Origin: Saturnia japonica
Lineage: Eukaryota > Arthropoda > Insecta > Lepidoptera > Saturniidae
DNA length: 64,000 nucleotides
Direction of reading: 5' to 3'
NCBI GenBank assembly: GCA_033032175.1
Contig: CM065328.1
Span: 13,020,690-13,084,689, forward strand
Part shown: piece after piece, positions 51,186-63,760 of the stretch
How the letters are laid out: every line of letters begins with the position of its first letter
How positions within the stretch are numbered: position 1 is the first letter of the stretch
Position numbers and translations under genes: made by a program
Notes under the pieces: model-generated
What the model saw: only the letters and a program-made list of their open reading frames with translations
What the model was told of the DNA's origin: nothing
Databases searched by the model: none

Positions 51186-51922
51186 TTCTCTCTTTCGTTT
51201 TGTTGTTTAGTTTAAGTTATCACTTCTGTCGAGCATCCTGAAACGCAATTTTTTTTAGTGCGTATTGTGACAAAGGTTCTTATGTTTAGGAACATAAGTT
51301 ATTAAGAGCTTTTTTGACGTGATAACGTCTTATAATTCGATAGAGCCGGCTGCACGTACGAAAAACATGATTCATGCGGCGTTACCTCGCTCTGAGACGT
51401 TCCATTTAAGGCTTGAAGTGCAAGCGAGAGCGCGTAACGAGCGACAAAGAGGCATAATCGGCCTCCGCGTTCGGCCCTTTCATTTCCTACTTTTCCTATC
51501 ATCGTCCTATTCTCAACAGAATAACACAAATTGTAAGAAGTTAAATATCACACATGTTTAAAAGTTGTAAAACAATTGTTCAAAGCACATTCATACTTGT
51601 AAAAACTATGTACAGTGTAAAAAAAATAATTGACATAATTGTATTTATGCGTACAAATAACTGTAACTTGATCAATTCAATTGTCATTTCCATTTACCTC
51701 CTTCTCTATATCCATACAAAATATCTATCAAACAAATAAAATTTAAATTTTCTTTTGAAAAATGATACCATTCCATCAGTATTTTCTTATGACGTTGTCA
51801 CGTTCAACTGTCATCAGTAAATTGACTTTATAGACAACCGATTTTTTTTCGCTGTTGTCTTTGAGGATGAACTTACTAAACACTAAAAAAATTTTTTTTT
51901 TTTAAATATATATATTAATAAT

Positions 51923-52010
51923 TTACAATCGATTGTCAAAAACCAATATTTTACAACACAACAAACATCTTTACTATCGATTGTCAACAACCAATACTTT
52001 ACAACACAAT
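51923..52010 (+). repeat. Two direct repeats of about 38 bp
   Basis: The units begin 'atcgattgtcaa' and end 'ttttacaacacaa' / 'ctttacaacacaa'. Starts are about 49 bp apart, with three to four mismatches between units. Confidence 0.75.
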
Positions 52011-52642
52011 GGATCTTTGTAGTGTTGCCAAAGCCCTTGAGTCGAAAGTTACGTTTCGTTTCCTGAAAAGATTCTTTTTTTATCAAAAAGCAAATACTTA
52101 GTGTTGCGTAACAATTTAAATTCTATGAATTGTTTGAAAGGTGATTGTAGTTCATAGTCTGAAGGTACATCTAGGATGCATTTTTACACGTATGAACATT
52201 TGTCTGGTGTATAAATTGCGTTTAGGTTAAGTTCATATATAAAAATGAATGAATGTGTACATGTAAAACTTTATTATATTTAAAATATTTATTGAAATAA
52301 AGTGAAAAGACACCAAATTATTTTGCATTAGTATTCGTACATGGTGCTGTACGGCATGGCTTAAATTATCAGGAAATTGGTTTAAATATCTATTTATTTT
52401 CACACATTAAAGTATGTTCTCTGTAAGCACGTCTAGTATTAATTTAAGATTTAATAATGGGCCATTATTTTTGTTTTTAGATACATTTTAATGTTATTTT
52501 TAAATAAGTAAGAATATCGATCTATCTAGATTTCTACGATACATGTCGTTGTTTGGTGTTTTAAGTTAGTTTAGGTTTTTTACTTAACTTTTCGAAAAGG
52601 ATTGCAAAACTGAACATTTTTGTAGTTCTTATGTACTATATA

Positions 52643-52858
52643 CCATCACGCCTGTATTCCTCGAGGTGGTTAGGCAGAAGTGTACCTACTTATGTACAGT
52701 TAGCTGGGTGTTTTTATGTCCCATGTAATAGGTGGCGAGCCTATTGCCATTAATCGGGTACAAAGCCAAACTCCGAGCTGCTAATGAGAATTTCAAAGAA
52801 AACCCCAATAACACTTTGTTCGACCTGGGAATCGAACCCAGGACCTCGTGCATAGCAT
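52643..52858 (-). repeat. SINE family E, copy 4
   Basis: Same body ('ggtggcgagcctattgccat' on the plus strand) and B box (complement of 'ggaatcgaacccaggacctc') as copies 2 and 3; the head is truncated. Confidence 0.75.
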
Positions 52859-54293
52859 TAAGTTTTTATGTCTATTAGATAATATCGGTATGATTGATAA
52901 ATTGTGATATCGGTTAACATTTAGAATGATTTTAGTTGGGTATTATCAAAGCTTATATGCCGGTCAAATACCGTAAGGTGATACTGAGGTGAACTTTTTA
53001 TTTAGTTGCTGTTTTATATTCACGAAAAAAATGACATTGACAAATTTGCGGGCACTGCTAGTATTGAATAAAAAGCTTGTGGTTTTTTTTTTTTTTAATT
53101 ATTATTATTACTGTTTATTAAAACTGCAAACTATTGAAACTCGACACATTATTAATTGCGAATAATATTAAGTAATATTATATTTATTTTCTAAATCATA
53201 GACATAATAAAGTGTTTTATTACAACACACAATATTATTCAAAAAGCACTACCTACATACACTTACATTTTAATAACAGGAAATATTATTTTTAACATTG
53301 GTATCATTTGATCAAAGATTAAATAGATTCGTAGAAGGCTCAAGGCAGAAAAGTGCAATCGCTGCCTGTAGAACACACTCCTTAAGAATTGAAGTATGAA
53401 AGGCTTTAAATAAGATGACGAAATACAGTATTAGAATTATGTATAACTCTTGTTTTTATTATTTAGATAGTAATCTATGTACGTTTTACTCCAATATTTT
53501 TCCAAAATCGAAGGTACATTCTACGAAATAAATAATAATCCATGAATTTAAAACGAAAAATACTTAGATTTATTGATTTATATTGAAGGATTTTATTCGT
53601 TTTGTGTTTAAAAAACAGCACAATGGTGTAGGAATTTGCTACAATTTACAATTTATTGTAACAGTTATATTCTCTGTGTCAATGCTATACATTTTATTCT
53701 TAAGCTAATGTTTATAAATGTTACATATATGTTTTTAATAAATAAGTAAAGATGATTTTAATGCAGATGATAGAATGCTTAACACAAAAAGTTAGTTATT
53801 ATTAATTTCAATAGACAATATTCAAATCTATACTTAATCATGTACATAACGTGCATACACTCAATGTCTTCTTTTGTGAGAAATTCTATAATTATATAAT
53901 AGGTAAATATAACACATTCACAAACAGTTTAAAAATACCAATCTACGACGATTGAAATGGGGGAACTTTATAAATATTTTTATTCGGTACTATGTAAAAA
54001 AAAAGGAAAACTTTACTATAAATTAGTGGGAATCATTCAGAATTACATTTGTCGGAACCTTACGTAATAATAGACAGAAGAATGGAAATGTTGATTCAAA
54101 CTTTATTTTTCTCTAAAATGAAACTGTAAATATTTTTCTACTTTTTTTTGTAAACCATAAATAATTAACTATCAAAATTTATTACGTGCCCATAATATAA
54201 TATCGTGCGTATAATGATAGTCTGATCATTATATATTTGTGCATGCTTGAAGTATTATGAAAACGAAATAATTCATAATGAAATGATGTAAGT
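52859..54293. other. Intergenic, nothing recognised
   Basis: Very AT-rich; includes the likely 3' UTR of the next minus-strand gene in its right-hand part. Confidence 0.5.
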
Positions 54294-57200
54294 TCAATCT
54301 TTTCTTCCTGTAAGCAGATGCTCTCTGAGCGTACATATTTCCCGTTCAATATTTTCTCTTGCAGGTACTTCGAAACTCTCGAATTCTGGTGAGTGGTACA
54401 GTTTTGGGATCTGAGCAAACTGGTTTAACACCTGAAAATAGGAGTAAACATTTCATCAGTAATTTTCCATTAATCAAATCGAATTAAGGTCTTGTTATAA
54501 TACTCATAATGATATTTAGTCTTATTTAACACAACCACGAATGAAAAGTTTAATTCTAAAAAGTATTTATAGAATAATTTTTAGTTTTCCGTTGTAAGAA
54601 ACCAAAACACAATTCTCCTTTGAACAGCACAAGGATATTGAAATATAATTAATTATAACAAGACATTTTATAAATATTACAATCAATTTTTTTTTACTCC
54701 TAGAGATTTGATTGCGTCGTAATACTGACGTGTGATTAAAAAAATCTTGTAATAAAATATACAATTCTGATGCGAAAATGAAATAGAATTTAATATGGAT
54801 AGTAAAGGACATTGTATATTAGCTTAAAAAGAAGAGCATTATAAAGATACCGTTTTTTTATAATATCTCGGCACATTAATGGTACTACCCCTGGTGGTAT
54901 GCACAGGACAATCCAAACACAACGGCGACCACCGAGAGATCTAAATCCATCACAACCAACCTTGATCCGCAGTTCCACATAGTTGTTCTGAGTTAGAGTA
55001 GAGTACTCTGCGCGTACTCGTTTGGCGTGAGCATCGTATTCTTCGCGTGAAGCGGCCAACACTGCTAGTTCCAGGTCTCCGAACAGCTGCAGATCTCGTA
55101 GTGGAGCAGGAGAGCCCACCACACTTGCACCGCACTCGCAGCCAGAACACCAAGCGGCCTCGTCATCCGTCAGCAGCGCCAGTACGTATGAGATCAGGTC
55201 TTGCTGCGAAACGAAGTCAAAGAAAATGTCTAGAAATTGCTCTGAAGGTAAGGAGAAAAAATACCATCAAAGATACATAAATCTACATTGGTTTTGGTAG
55301 GTGTTTGTAAGTTTTATCTGCAAGTAAAATTTGTCCATTTATTTAGCTCCCATCTCCCAACTGCTAAGTATAAGTCTTGTGTAGTATTTTGACGTTCATA
55401 AGTGTACAAGTTCATAAATTGAATAAAGTATTTTTTATTTTGATTTCCTCTATCCTTACGCCATTTTCCAGTGTTGCACAGCTCTTATGCAAATTTCCTG
55501 TCACTATGGCTTTATTACAAAATAAAAATATTACTGCCAGATGTTAATACTACTAAATGAATAATAAAAATGACCTGTAGTAAAAATAATTCATCAACTT
55601 ATTTTGTGTAACCGATGTTTATTTGACCAATTGCAGACCAGTTATTATAACTTGATTTTATTTCTCAATTAACCACGAAATATATGTGGAGTTAATATTC
55701 TTTTTAAAATTTTCACTAAAATAGATCTAAAACTTGTAAGAATACAAACAGATTGTGGATGCAATGAAAGTAGTTCAGCTAGCAGCTTAGCACCGAGTTC
55801 TGAAGGTGTGTGACGCATCACAATGGCGAGTTTGAAAGCTGCCGGTTGCATTACGTCATCTATACCTTTAGTCAACAAATTTTGCCATACACCAGCCTGA
55901 AAAAGTATAACATAAGCATTTAAATGTTAAATCAAATTGCGTGTACAAAGCTAGACTTCAGTTTAATCATATAAATTAATAAATAAAATTATATTTTTGC
56001 AATTTGATGCAAATGATCAAATTTTCGATTTTCTTAAAATAAAAATATTATAAAGTAGTTAAAATAATTTATCTTTGAAGATAAAAATACGGAAGCATGT
56101 GTTGCTAAAGCTTAAAGTCCGTGGTACCTATATCGTAGGAATTATTTTCTTAAATTAGTAACCTGATATGCAACGCAGTTGCGAAGCGAGTGCCATAGAT
56201 TATCAGATGGAGAGGCCTCGACGATCTGGTGCCAAGCCTCATCAGCAGCCGGTGCAACTAGCGTGTTGCACGCTGAGCGCCACATGCGGGCTGCGGAACA
56301 CCCTTGTCGTTCCCCTGCCGGCACTGAAATACCAATCACCTTCGATTATAATCCTACACCTAAATTTTCATATTACTTACAAAGATTTGATAAAAGCCAT
56401 CTGTGACTACTCATTAAGAATAAAAAAATGCAGCACCATACATGTACTAATAGAAGTGAAACTTTTTAAAATATAATGTATAGCTATCTTTCTTCTTCCC
56501 TCTACATTATATATTTTCTTCTCCCTCATGTATCGAAAGGTCCCTACACGTGACGCATCCTTGAAATTTCACTCGTCAATTCTAAAATCACCGTTCAAGT
56601 TTCACTTCAAAATGTTTCATTAATGATTTACAAATCAATATCAGATATTATAATGATAATTTTACTGTACAACAAAATTGAATACTTTAAAAAACATAGA
56701 TGAGCTGCCGTGTCTGCGCACGTTTATAATCTATGACCTTGAAAGGATGAACTACTTTTTGTAGTTGCTTTAAATAGGCATATCAGTTATCATGTATGTA
56801 TGTACCTGTATAAATAGGTAGTATACCTACATGTAAATAAAAATTAAAACGTTTAAAATACTTGCCACTACAAAAAAGTTATATAAACTGAACTGACAGT
56901 TTATTTACCAATTGTAAAGGAATGGCATGAAATAAAAAAGCTTTTTACTGAATATGAACTGCTAAAAAACTTAATAACAATAAACAGAAACGTATTTATT
57001 TACCGCCCATGTCGGGTTCCTTCCACCAGTTAATCGCCAGCTTGTTTGAAATGAGGCAGCGAAGCAAACGAGATCTGTCAATAGTGCATGTATTATTGTT
57101 ATTATTGTGAATTTTAATCACTTGTCAATTTGTTGCAGATCACGTGAAAGTATTTACATAGACAAAAATTCAATTACCATAGATTATAAATACTGTGTGA

Positions 57201-57308
57201 TAAAACTTACTGTGGCGTTTCCTCTTCGTCGATATTGACTGGTTGTTTAGCAGTACGTTTCGCTTTCGAACGTGACAGGCCCGTAGGGCGCTCTCGGTCG
57301 AGTGTCAT
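54294..57308 (-). CDS. COG4339-like HD-superfamily protein, probable pseudoenzyme
   Basis: Six minus-strand exons join in phase: 57,308-57,211; 57,074-57,004; 56,323-56,163; 55,896-55,750; 55,203-54,961; 54,431-54,294. They give 285 residues ending in TGA. Donors include CA|GTAAGT and AAG|GTTGGT; acceptors tgacag, atttcag, tttcag, tcgcag, tttcag. The C-terminal half ('LFGDLELAVLAASREEYDAH', then 'RAEYSTL', 'IPKLYHSPEF', 'ARENIEREI') closely follows the predicted metal-dependent HD phosphohydrolases of COG4339. In that family the N-terminal half carries HxxxH and HD motifs; here the equivalent places read 'NLWHSLRNCV' and 'KLAIVMRHTPSEL', so most metal ligands are missing. The N-terminal 30 residues are basic and specific to this protein. 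The role is unknown. A skipped exon could hide the missing motif, but all phases fit without one. Confidence 0.8.
54895..54956 (-). repeat. LINE tail fragment at the start of intron 5
   Basis: 'aatccaaacacaacggcgac' and 'taaatccatc' match the LINE 3' end at 34,293-34,325. The fragment begins only a few bases beyond the exon 5 donor of the HD-family gene. Confidence 0.5.
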
Positions 57309-58679
57309 GGCCGATGTTCTGTCGAGGGGCGCAGGCTATCGAGTAGAAAAGTTTTATCGACTATCGATAATCTACTATAATTGTATTATAACACTGCGCA
57401 TACGATTAATTTCACAATCTAAAACTACATGAGTTTTGGCGGGAAGAATTGGCATGAATTTTAGGAAAAAAAGAATCCATACGGGATTTAATAGTAAATT
57501 TTATTATTTCATGTATTGATTTATATTTTATCATATTTAATTATTTAATTAAATTAATAATAGTCTATGGAATATATTATAATAAATCTCAGACATAATA
57601 TGATTGAGTAGGTACTTTTAGGAGATTCTGAAATACATATTATTGACTTGAGGTTGATTCCGACATAAAACAATTTCTTGATATCATAAGACAATAAAAA
57701 TTGCACATTATCATTAAACTGCGTAACTTAAGCTGATCCACTTCTTCATTCATTTAAATGATAGTTGAAGTAATACCCTTTTTCATTTTATTGTATGTCA
57801 ACTGTGTTATTCAACCATAATTCTGCCAATGACACAAACGTCAAGTGAATAGAAAAATTATCTATTAGTTCTTGTAACTCTTTACACATTGTTTTAACAT
57901 CTCCAGTATGTTTGTGGTGCTAACAAGATGAAACAAATTAAAATTCATGTTCAAATAATCCATTTGAATTGTGAACAATAAGCAAACTACAAAATCTCAC
58001 CAAAATGACATAATACCTGGCAAAATAACAAAACATTTTAAGAATTGTTAAAAACCACAACATGACAGTTCAAGATCCTGTCAAAACCCCCAAACGTAAT
58101 ATTATAATCTAATAATTTTATAATATTTATTACATTAATATATACATAATGTTTTCAAGTTAGTTACACATCACTAGTTTAAACTGGATATCGTTGTGGC
58201 GCATGCGTGAAGGCTCTAGCATTTTATAAATATAATGTAAGTGAAGCTAAACCGTACACAGTTACGATAAGGGACAATTTGGGATACATTTGTTATTAAG
58301 GAAATACACACTGCGTTCGATAAAAAATCTTATAACAGTCCAATAAGATTGATTATTATTTTGTATAGGTACGTAAAGACCATAAAAATCGGTGAACCCT
58401 GACCTTGAAGGGTATAAAAATAATAATCGAATACGCGTCAAATGTCCTCAGAACGAATGCAACAATAATTACATTTCTAAGGAAATGTAATCACCACTAA
58501 ATTAATATAAGTTACACAATAGACGAATTTAAAATAAATTAGTTTGTGCGCAATAGATATATCATTAATTTCACTCTCGTTAAGTTTGTTTTCGAATTAT
58601 ATTGCTGCTCTATAATTGTAAATCACCGTTGTTTACAATAATTATTAATTGTAAAAAAATGAATTGATTACACTTGGGA
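57309..58679. other. Intergenic
   Basis: 57,309-57,420 probably holds the 5' UTR and promoter of the HD-family gene. 58,052-58,095 ('aaaaaccacaacatgacagt') is shared with 60,562-60,605, marking a short dispersed repeat. No gene seen. Confidence 0.5.
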
Positions 58680-58870
58680 ATGCACCGCGGCGCGGCGGCG
58701 CAGTGCAGTGCAGTGTGGCGCGGTGCGGGTACGAGGTACGCCGTGCGAGACGACGCGACGCGAGGTATCCTAGCTATGACTGATCGTTGCAGGAGCTTCG
58801 AGCGGACCTAGGGAGTACTGATGCAATTTGATTGGGTGCGAGCGAGACACGCTGCAATTGAGATAGCTCC
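58680..58870. promoter_or_regulatory. CpG- and GC-dense block
   Basis: 'caccgcggcgcggcggcgca', repeated 'gtgca' and 'gacgcgacgcgagg' stand out from AT-rich surroundings. It might be the promoter or non-coding first exon of a gene outside the window; no coding frame can be assigned. Confidence 0.35.
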
Positions 58871-60796
58871 TTTTATCGTTTATACCTGTCTACATTATTG
58901 CATGTCGTTGCATAAAAAGTGCTTTACGACCTAGATAATAAAAATGTTTTTTGAATATATATCATGTTGTTATATAAATTATGAATAATCTTATGTCGGG
59001 AAAATCGCAGACGCTCGAGGTACACTTACTGATAGTAGCAACCTACCAACCTTTAATTAACGACCGGAAATGTTCATACAAAGCGATTGTATTTCATATT
59101 TGTTTGCAGTTATAATATGAATAATATGTACATAGGTACCTACTAAGTTATAAATGCGTATATGACATACTTCTTTCCCGTTACAAGTAGATACAATTTG
59201 CATCATCAATACATGGGCTAAATTACATAAAAGCATCTAATTGAATAGCTATTTCCTTTAAAATTGTCTTCGATGTCTTTTTTTTTTAATAATTAATTAT
59301 CATTTAGGTTCCCATTAAGGAGTATTATCTCAAAACTGCATGGCGGTCGGTAGCAACAACTGCTGAATATTTTTCTACGAATTCTCTGTAACACGATACA
59401 ACGGTAGTATGTTGTGATTACAGATCAATTTTTTTATAATCTGGAGTATGATTTAAAAGTTCTGGTATATTCATTTTAACTGTTTAATGGCTGTAGGAAA
59501 TTATCTATTTAAATAAAAATGAAACCACCCTTGAGATGGCTTCATCACAATTGAAAGAGTGGATATGCGTATAATTCTTTTTTTGTTTTGTTTATACTCA
59601 TGGAAAAGTCACCAGGAAAAAACGGGGTAGGTGGCGCTGTGGTCGAGATATTGATTATTGTGAAGGGAAGAATGACGTCCACAGGGTTCTAGCTAGTTTG
59701 TACGTACATAAATCACGCCTCTTTCCCGACGGAGTAGGCAGAGACCACGTTATTCCACTTGCTACGATACTGGCATACCTCTTTCGCTTCTTCGACATTT
59801 AATCTTTTCATGCATGCTCGTCGGTTTAGAGTACTCTTGACCTGACCTTTATTCAGTACCTTACCGATTTGATCGTGGAACGTTCGCCTCTATAGGCCTA
59901 GTTTCTAATTTAAAAAAATGTGCGTGCGTACAAAGTACACATGTCAGACGTGAAACTTCTTTGGCAAACTAATTTTTAAATCTCGTTTATATTTATATTA
60001 ATTTAAAGCTTTAGATTTCCGAGACTTAGAGAGAGGGAAAAAGGAAGATATGTTAGGAATTTAATGAATTTCATTGTCATTAAAATAATAAAAGTGTCGA
60101 AAAATAATACAAATTATAAATTTAATGTTAATTTATTTCATCGATATCTACATTATTTGATGCGATTTATATTTGTATTGTTGTTACTAAAGCATTATGA
60201 TAAGTAAAATATGCAATATAAGTTCGTGTTTTAACATTATTTAAATATCTTGTAAAAATAGCATCTATTGTCTTCTTCTTCTTCTTCCTAACTTGGCAAC
60301 CGGTCCTCTTTAATGAAGACCATTACTGCCATTATCGAGTGAATTATATTGTCAAGTGTTATGACGATTCAGTATCCTAACAAGATGGTGGCTCCCTTGT
60401 TAGAACTTTCTAGGGAATTTTTGTGTGATCTCGGAATGAATGCTTTCAGCTTATATTTATAATCCACTTCACTTATGCACAAAAACCAAACTATATCACG
60501 CAACACGCCACAAATATTACATAATATAGGGTCAAAAACCTAAGTAAATGAATTATAAATAAAAACCACAACATGTCACTTCAAGATCCCGCCAAAAACA
60601 CCAGCATCTATTGTCGTTCCTGAATTTGTAGTTGGTGTGTTTGGATTATTATTTAACTGTAGACTAAATTTCAATTTTTTTTTTTTTCTAATTTAAGACT
60701 TAGAAAAGAGAATTTATGATAATTAAAACGCCACATGTTATTTGTAAATATTAAAACATCCTAACCTTCAAACGAATTAACATAAAAAAAATTATA
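58871..60796. other. Intergenic, nothing recognised
   Basis: AT-rich; a poly-CTT run near 60,270-60,285 and the short dispersed repeat at 60,562-60,605. Confidence 0.5.
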
Positions 60797-61963
60797 TTAG
60801 GTCCTTACATATGAAATTAGCGTTTTGTCGTACTGACCACTTTGATCTGAAATATCTCCTCTTTGGTTAAGAATTCAAAATTCCAATTTATAAATTCATT
60901 TAGCTGGTACATTTGAATTTTGAGAACAGTCATTCATTTGTTTTTTCCTCATTATTTTTTTCTTTGGCGTCGCTTATTACCGCACAATGGAAAACATGAA
61001 ATATCGGTATATTTACGAGTACGAGTTATACCGTGGCACCAGTGCTGCAGAAACAACTCGAAGCATTAATGATGTGTACGGCGCTGGTGTCGCAAAAGAA
61101 AGCACAGTACGTTTTTGGTTTCAACGTTTTCGTTCTGGAAATTTCGACCTTCAGAACCAACCCCGTGGACGGCCGGAGACCAAAGTGGAAAATGAAGAAT
61201 TAAAGGCTATTGTGGAAGCGGATCCATCACAAAACTTCAGAGATAGCTGCAGGCTTCTGGGTAAGTGATAAAACTGTATTAATCCACTTAAAGAAAATCG
61301 GGAAAATAAAAAAACGAACGATGGGTAGGTACCTCATGAATTGAGTGAATCGAACTTGCAAACAAGCGTCGACTGCTGTATTACTTTGCTCAACCGACAC
61401 AATAATGAAGGGATTTTAAATCGAATCATTGCATATGATGAAAAGTGGATACTGTACGATAATCGGAAGAGCTCGTTGCAATGGCTGAACCCTGGAGACC
61501 CAGCCAAATCCTGCCCTAAACGAAAATTGACTCAGAAAAAGTTACTTTGAGTGTTTGGTGGACTTGCGCCGGTGTCGTTCACTACATCTTTCTAAAATCT
61601 GGCCAAACGATTACGGCAGATATCTATTGTCAGCAACTGCAAACCATGAAGGAAAAACTAGCTGCTAAACAACCGAGATTGGTCAATCGCTCTAGGTCAC
61701 AGCTACTTCACGACAACGCAAGACCACACACTGCACAACAAACAACCACTAAGTTAGATGAGCTACAATTGGAATATCTGCGACATCCACCGTACTGCCC
61801 GGACCTTGCTCCAACAGATTACCATTTTTCCCGGAATTTGGACAACTTCTTACAAGGAAAAAAATTCAACTCCGATGCGGCAGTTTAAACCGTTTAAAAA
61901 AAAAAAATAGTTGACTTTATATTCCTCCCGTAAAAAACGCTAATTTCATATGTAAGGACCTAA
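60797..61963 (+). mobile_element. mariner transposon with intact terminal repeats
   Basis: Near-perfect inverted ends of about 28 bp: 'ttaggtccttacatatgaaa' onward from 60,797 and its reverse complement ending at 61,963. TA flanks both sides (60,795-60,796 and 61,964-61,965), the mariner target duplication. Total 1167 bp, shorter than full mariners because of a deletion near 61,890. Confidence 0.92.
60987..61888 (+). pseudogene. Broken mariner transposase
   Basis: The ATG at 60,987 opens the helix-turn-helix DNA-binding region ('VRFWFQRFRSGNFDLQNQPR'). The frame breaks near 61,268, resumes at 61,341-61,550, and shifts again into 61,547-61,888. Catalytic pieces are recognisable: first Asp in 'IAYDEKW', second in 'LLHDNARPHTA', third in 'DLAPTDYHF', with 34 residues between the last two (mariner DD34D). 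The C-terminal end kept by copy 1 is deleted here. Not functional as it stands. Confidence 0.9.
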
Positions 61964-62404
61964 TAATAATAAATATATTAGTTACTCTGAACAACTACTT
62001 AGTATAGGACAATTTACAAATTTATCACAAAATGTTTATTTTATAAATTTAACTCACAGTTTACACATTTTCTCCATGGCTACGTGCTTCATGCTACGTT
62101 CGACCTTTCTCACTCTCTCTCAATCGGTATCAATCGCTCTCTCCCTCTCTCTCTCAAAACGTTTCACATCTTTGTGACGCGTTTCATTCTTAAATATTTT
62201 ACCCTCATGCGCGCAAAGAAGTTTCACTTCAATAATTTATATCTTTTTGTTCCTTATACAAGGAGTTGACCCTGGGAACAATAAAATTATAAGTATGAGA
62301 ATTTCATATGTATTTTTTAAGTTAAGAAGGTGATTTGCTTTTGTATAATGCTATAATCGATAATAATTGATGCGAGTTCGAAATTTCGAATCTTTGTCAT
62401 TAGC
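61964..62404. other. Intergenic
   Basis: Contains a (CT)-rich patch at 62,105-62,155. No gene recognised. Confidence 0.5.
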
Positions 62405-62465
62405 CTAAGTAGAGCTTTGAATGCCCGCCTGGCTAGCTACCACCCTCATTTACCAATACTTGTAC
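62405..62465 (+). repeat. SINE family F fragment
   Basis: 'gcccgcctggctagctacca' matches the middle of family F copy 2 (19,590-19,610). Confidence 0.5.
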
Positions 62466-62479
62466 CACATATCTGCATG

Positions 62480-63375
62480 AGGAGTTCAATACTAAGAAGA
62501 ATCAGGTGTATACGTTTTTACCAAAAAAGTCCTTCTCCACTCTTCAGAACGTTACGCTAGCAATGCGGGACAGCCTCAATATCCTAGGTATGGCTATTCG
62601 CAGCGGCCTTAACTTCAGGGATTATATCGGGAGTGTCATTTCCGCCACATACCGAAGACTCGGAATCCTGAAAAAGTTTGACGGGTTTTCACTCCCTAAC
62701 AGCTGTATCTTCTTTACAAGGTACAAGCTGGGCCATATATGGAATACTGTTCGCACCGTTGGGACGGATTCGCAAAATACCTTCTCGAAGACCTGAGTAA
62801 GTTGTGCAGAGACGGGCTGTTCGCATTGTTAATACGCTAAGTTCACAGAGCCGCTTCAGTTGCGCAGGTGTATTGCCTCACTGAGCAAGTTCTACCGTCT
62901 GGTATCATGGCGAGTGTTCTGAAGAACTGTTCAATCTAATTGCCGCTTCTCCCTTTTATAACAGAACTATATGCGCTGAGCTCCGGAACCCGCTACACAA
63001 TTAGTTTTTTGAGGCAAGGCTGCAGAACCTTCAGGCGTAAAGTTGCCAGTTTATCGGGTTTTTACCGGATACATTTCGGCGAGTGTGCGTCGGAACTGCA
63101 CAATTGAATTCCCACATCCCCCGTCCACCATCGGATGTCAAAGGACACAGCGAAGCGTCATCGATTTGTGCTTGATATGTCCAGCAGTGCGCACAAAGCG
63201 TTTTGTTATCATGCGCACTGTTAAAGAGTGAAACACTTTGCCGGATTTTGTATTTCCCGATAATTAAGTCTCGAGTGAATAGATACCTTCTAGGCAAGCA
63301 TGCCCCATGGTAGACCACATCATCACTTACGATCAGGTAAGGTAGTGTAGTTAGTGATTAAACGCAAGTCTATCT
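62480..63375 (+). pseudogene. LINE fragment: C-terminal reverse-transcriptase region and 3' tail
   Basis: The open part at 62,506-62,796 encodes a diverged jockey-clade reverse-transcriptase tail. Downstream, 'tggcgagtgttctgaagaac' encodes the same HGECSEELF-like motif seen at 34,290. Frames break repeatedly. The tail 'cacttacgatcaggtaaggt' ends near 63,375. Confidence 0.65.
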
Positions 63376-63380
63376 ATAGT

Positions 63381-63760
63381 TAAAATAAATAATAGTTAAT
63401 AAAAACACGCTTTTATAGAAAAATCCAACAAACAATAGAAAATAAATTTTAATAAATTTGAATTAAGAATAGTGTAAAAAAATTTAAGAAAAAAAATTGT
63501 AATATATTGTTAAGAAAAGCGTGGGGTGCTTGGTGTTAATAGTTATAAATATTTTATCGACACTTATGAGTAGAACGATTATCATTTTGATAATATTTTA
63601 AAAAATACCCCACGCTTTCTTTACAATAAAATATATTTTTTATTCTTATTTTTTTTTTCACTATTCTTAATTCAAATTTTTAAAAATTTATTTTCAATTT
63701 TTTAGTTGGATTTTCTTTAAAAGCGTGTATTATAGTTTTTTTAAACTATTATTTATTTTT
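63381..63760. mobile_element. Fold-back element: imperfect palindrome of about 380 bp
   Basis: The left arm 63,381-63,530 and right arm 63,605-63,760 are reverse complements with scattered mismatches and small gaps. The inner ends pair as AGCGTGGGGT/ACCCCACGCT. Outer parts pair across 'aaataaataatagtt', 'acacgctttta' and 'aaatccaac'. The spacer is about 75 bp. Non-coding and strongly AT-rich; probably a MITE-like element. Confidence 0.75.

Larger units (their letters stand above)
50584..52642. other. Intergenic and RBM promoter side
   Basis: 50,584-50,640 is the probable RBM 5' UTR and promoter (minus). The rest holds a tRNA-like element, a pair of 38-bp direct repeats, a GC-richer patch at 51,340-51,490 and otherwise AT-rich DNA without a gene. 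Confidence 0.5.
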
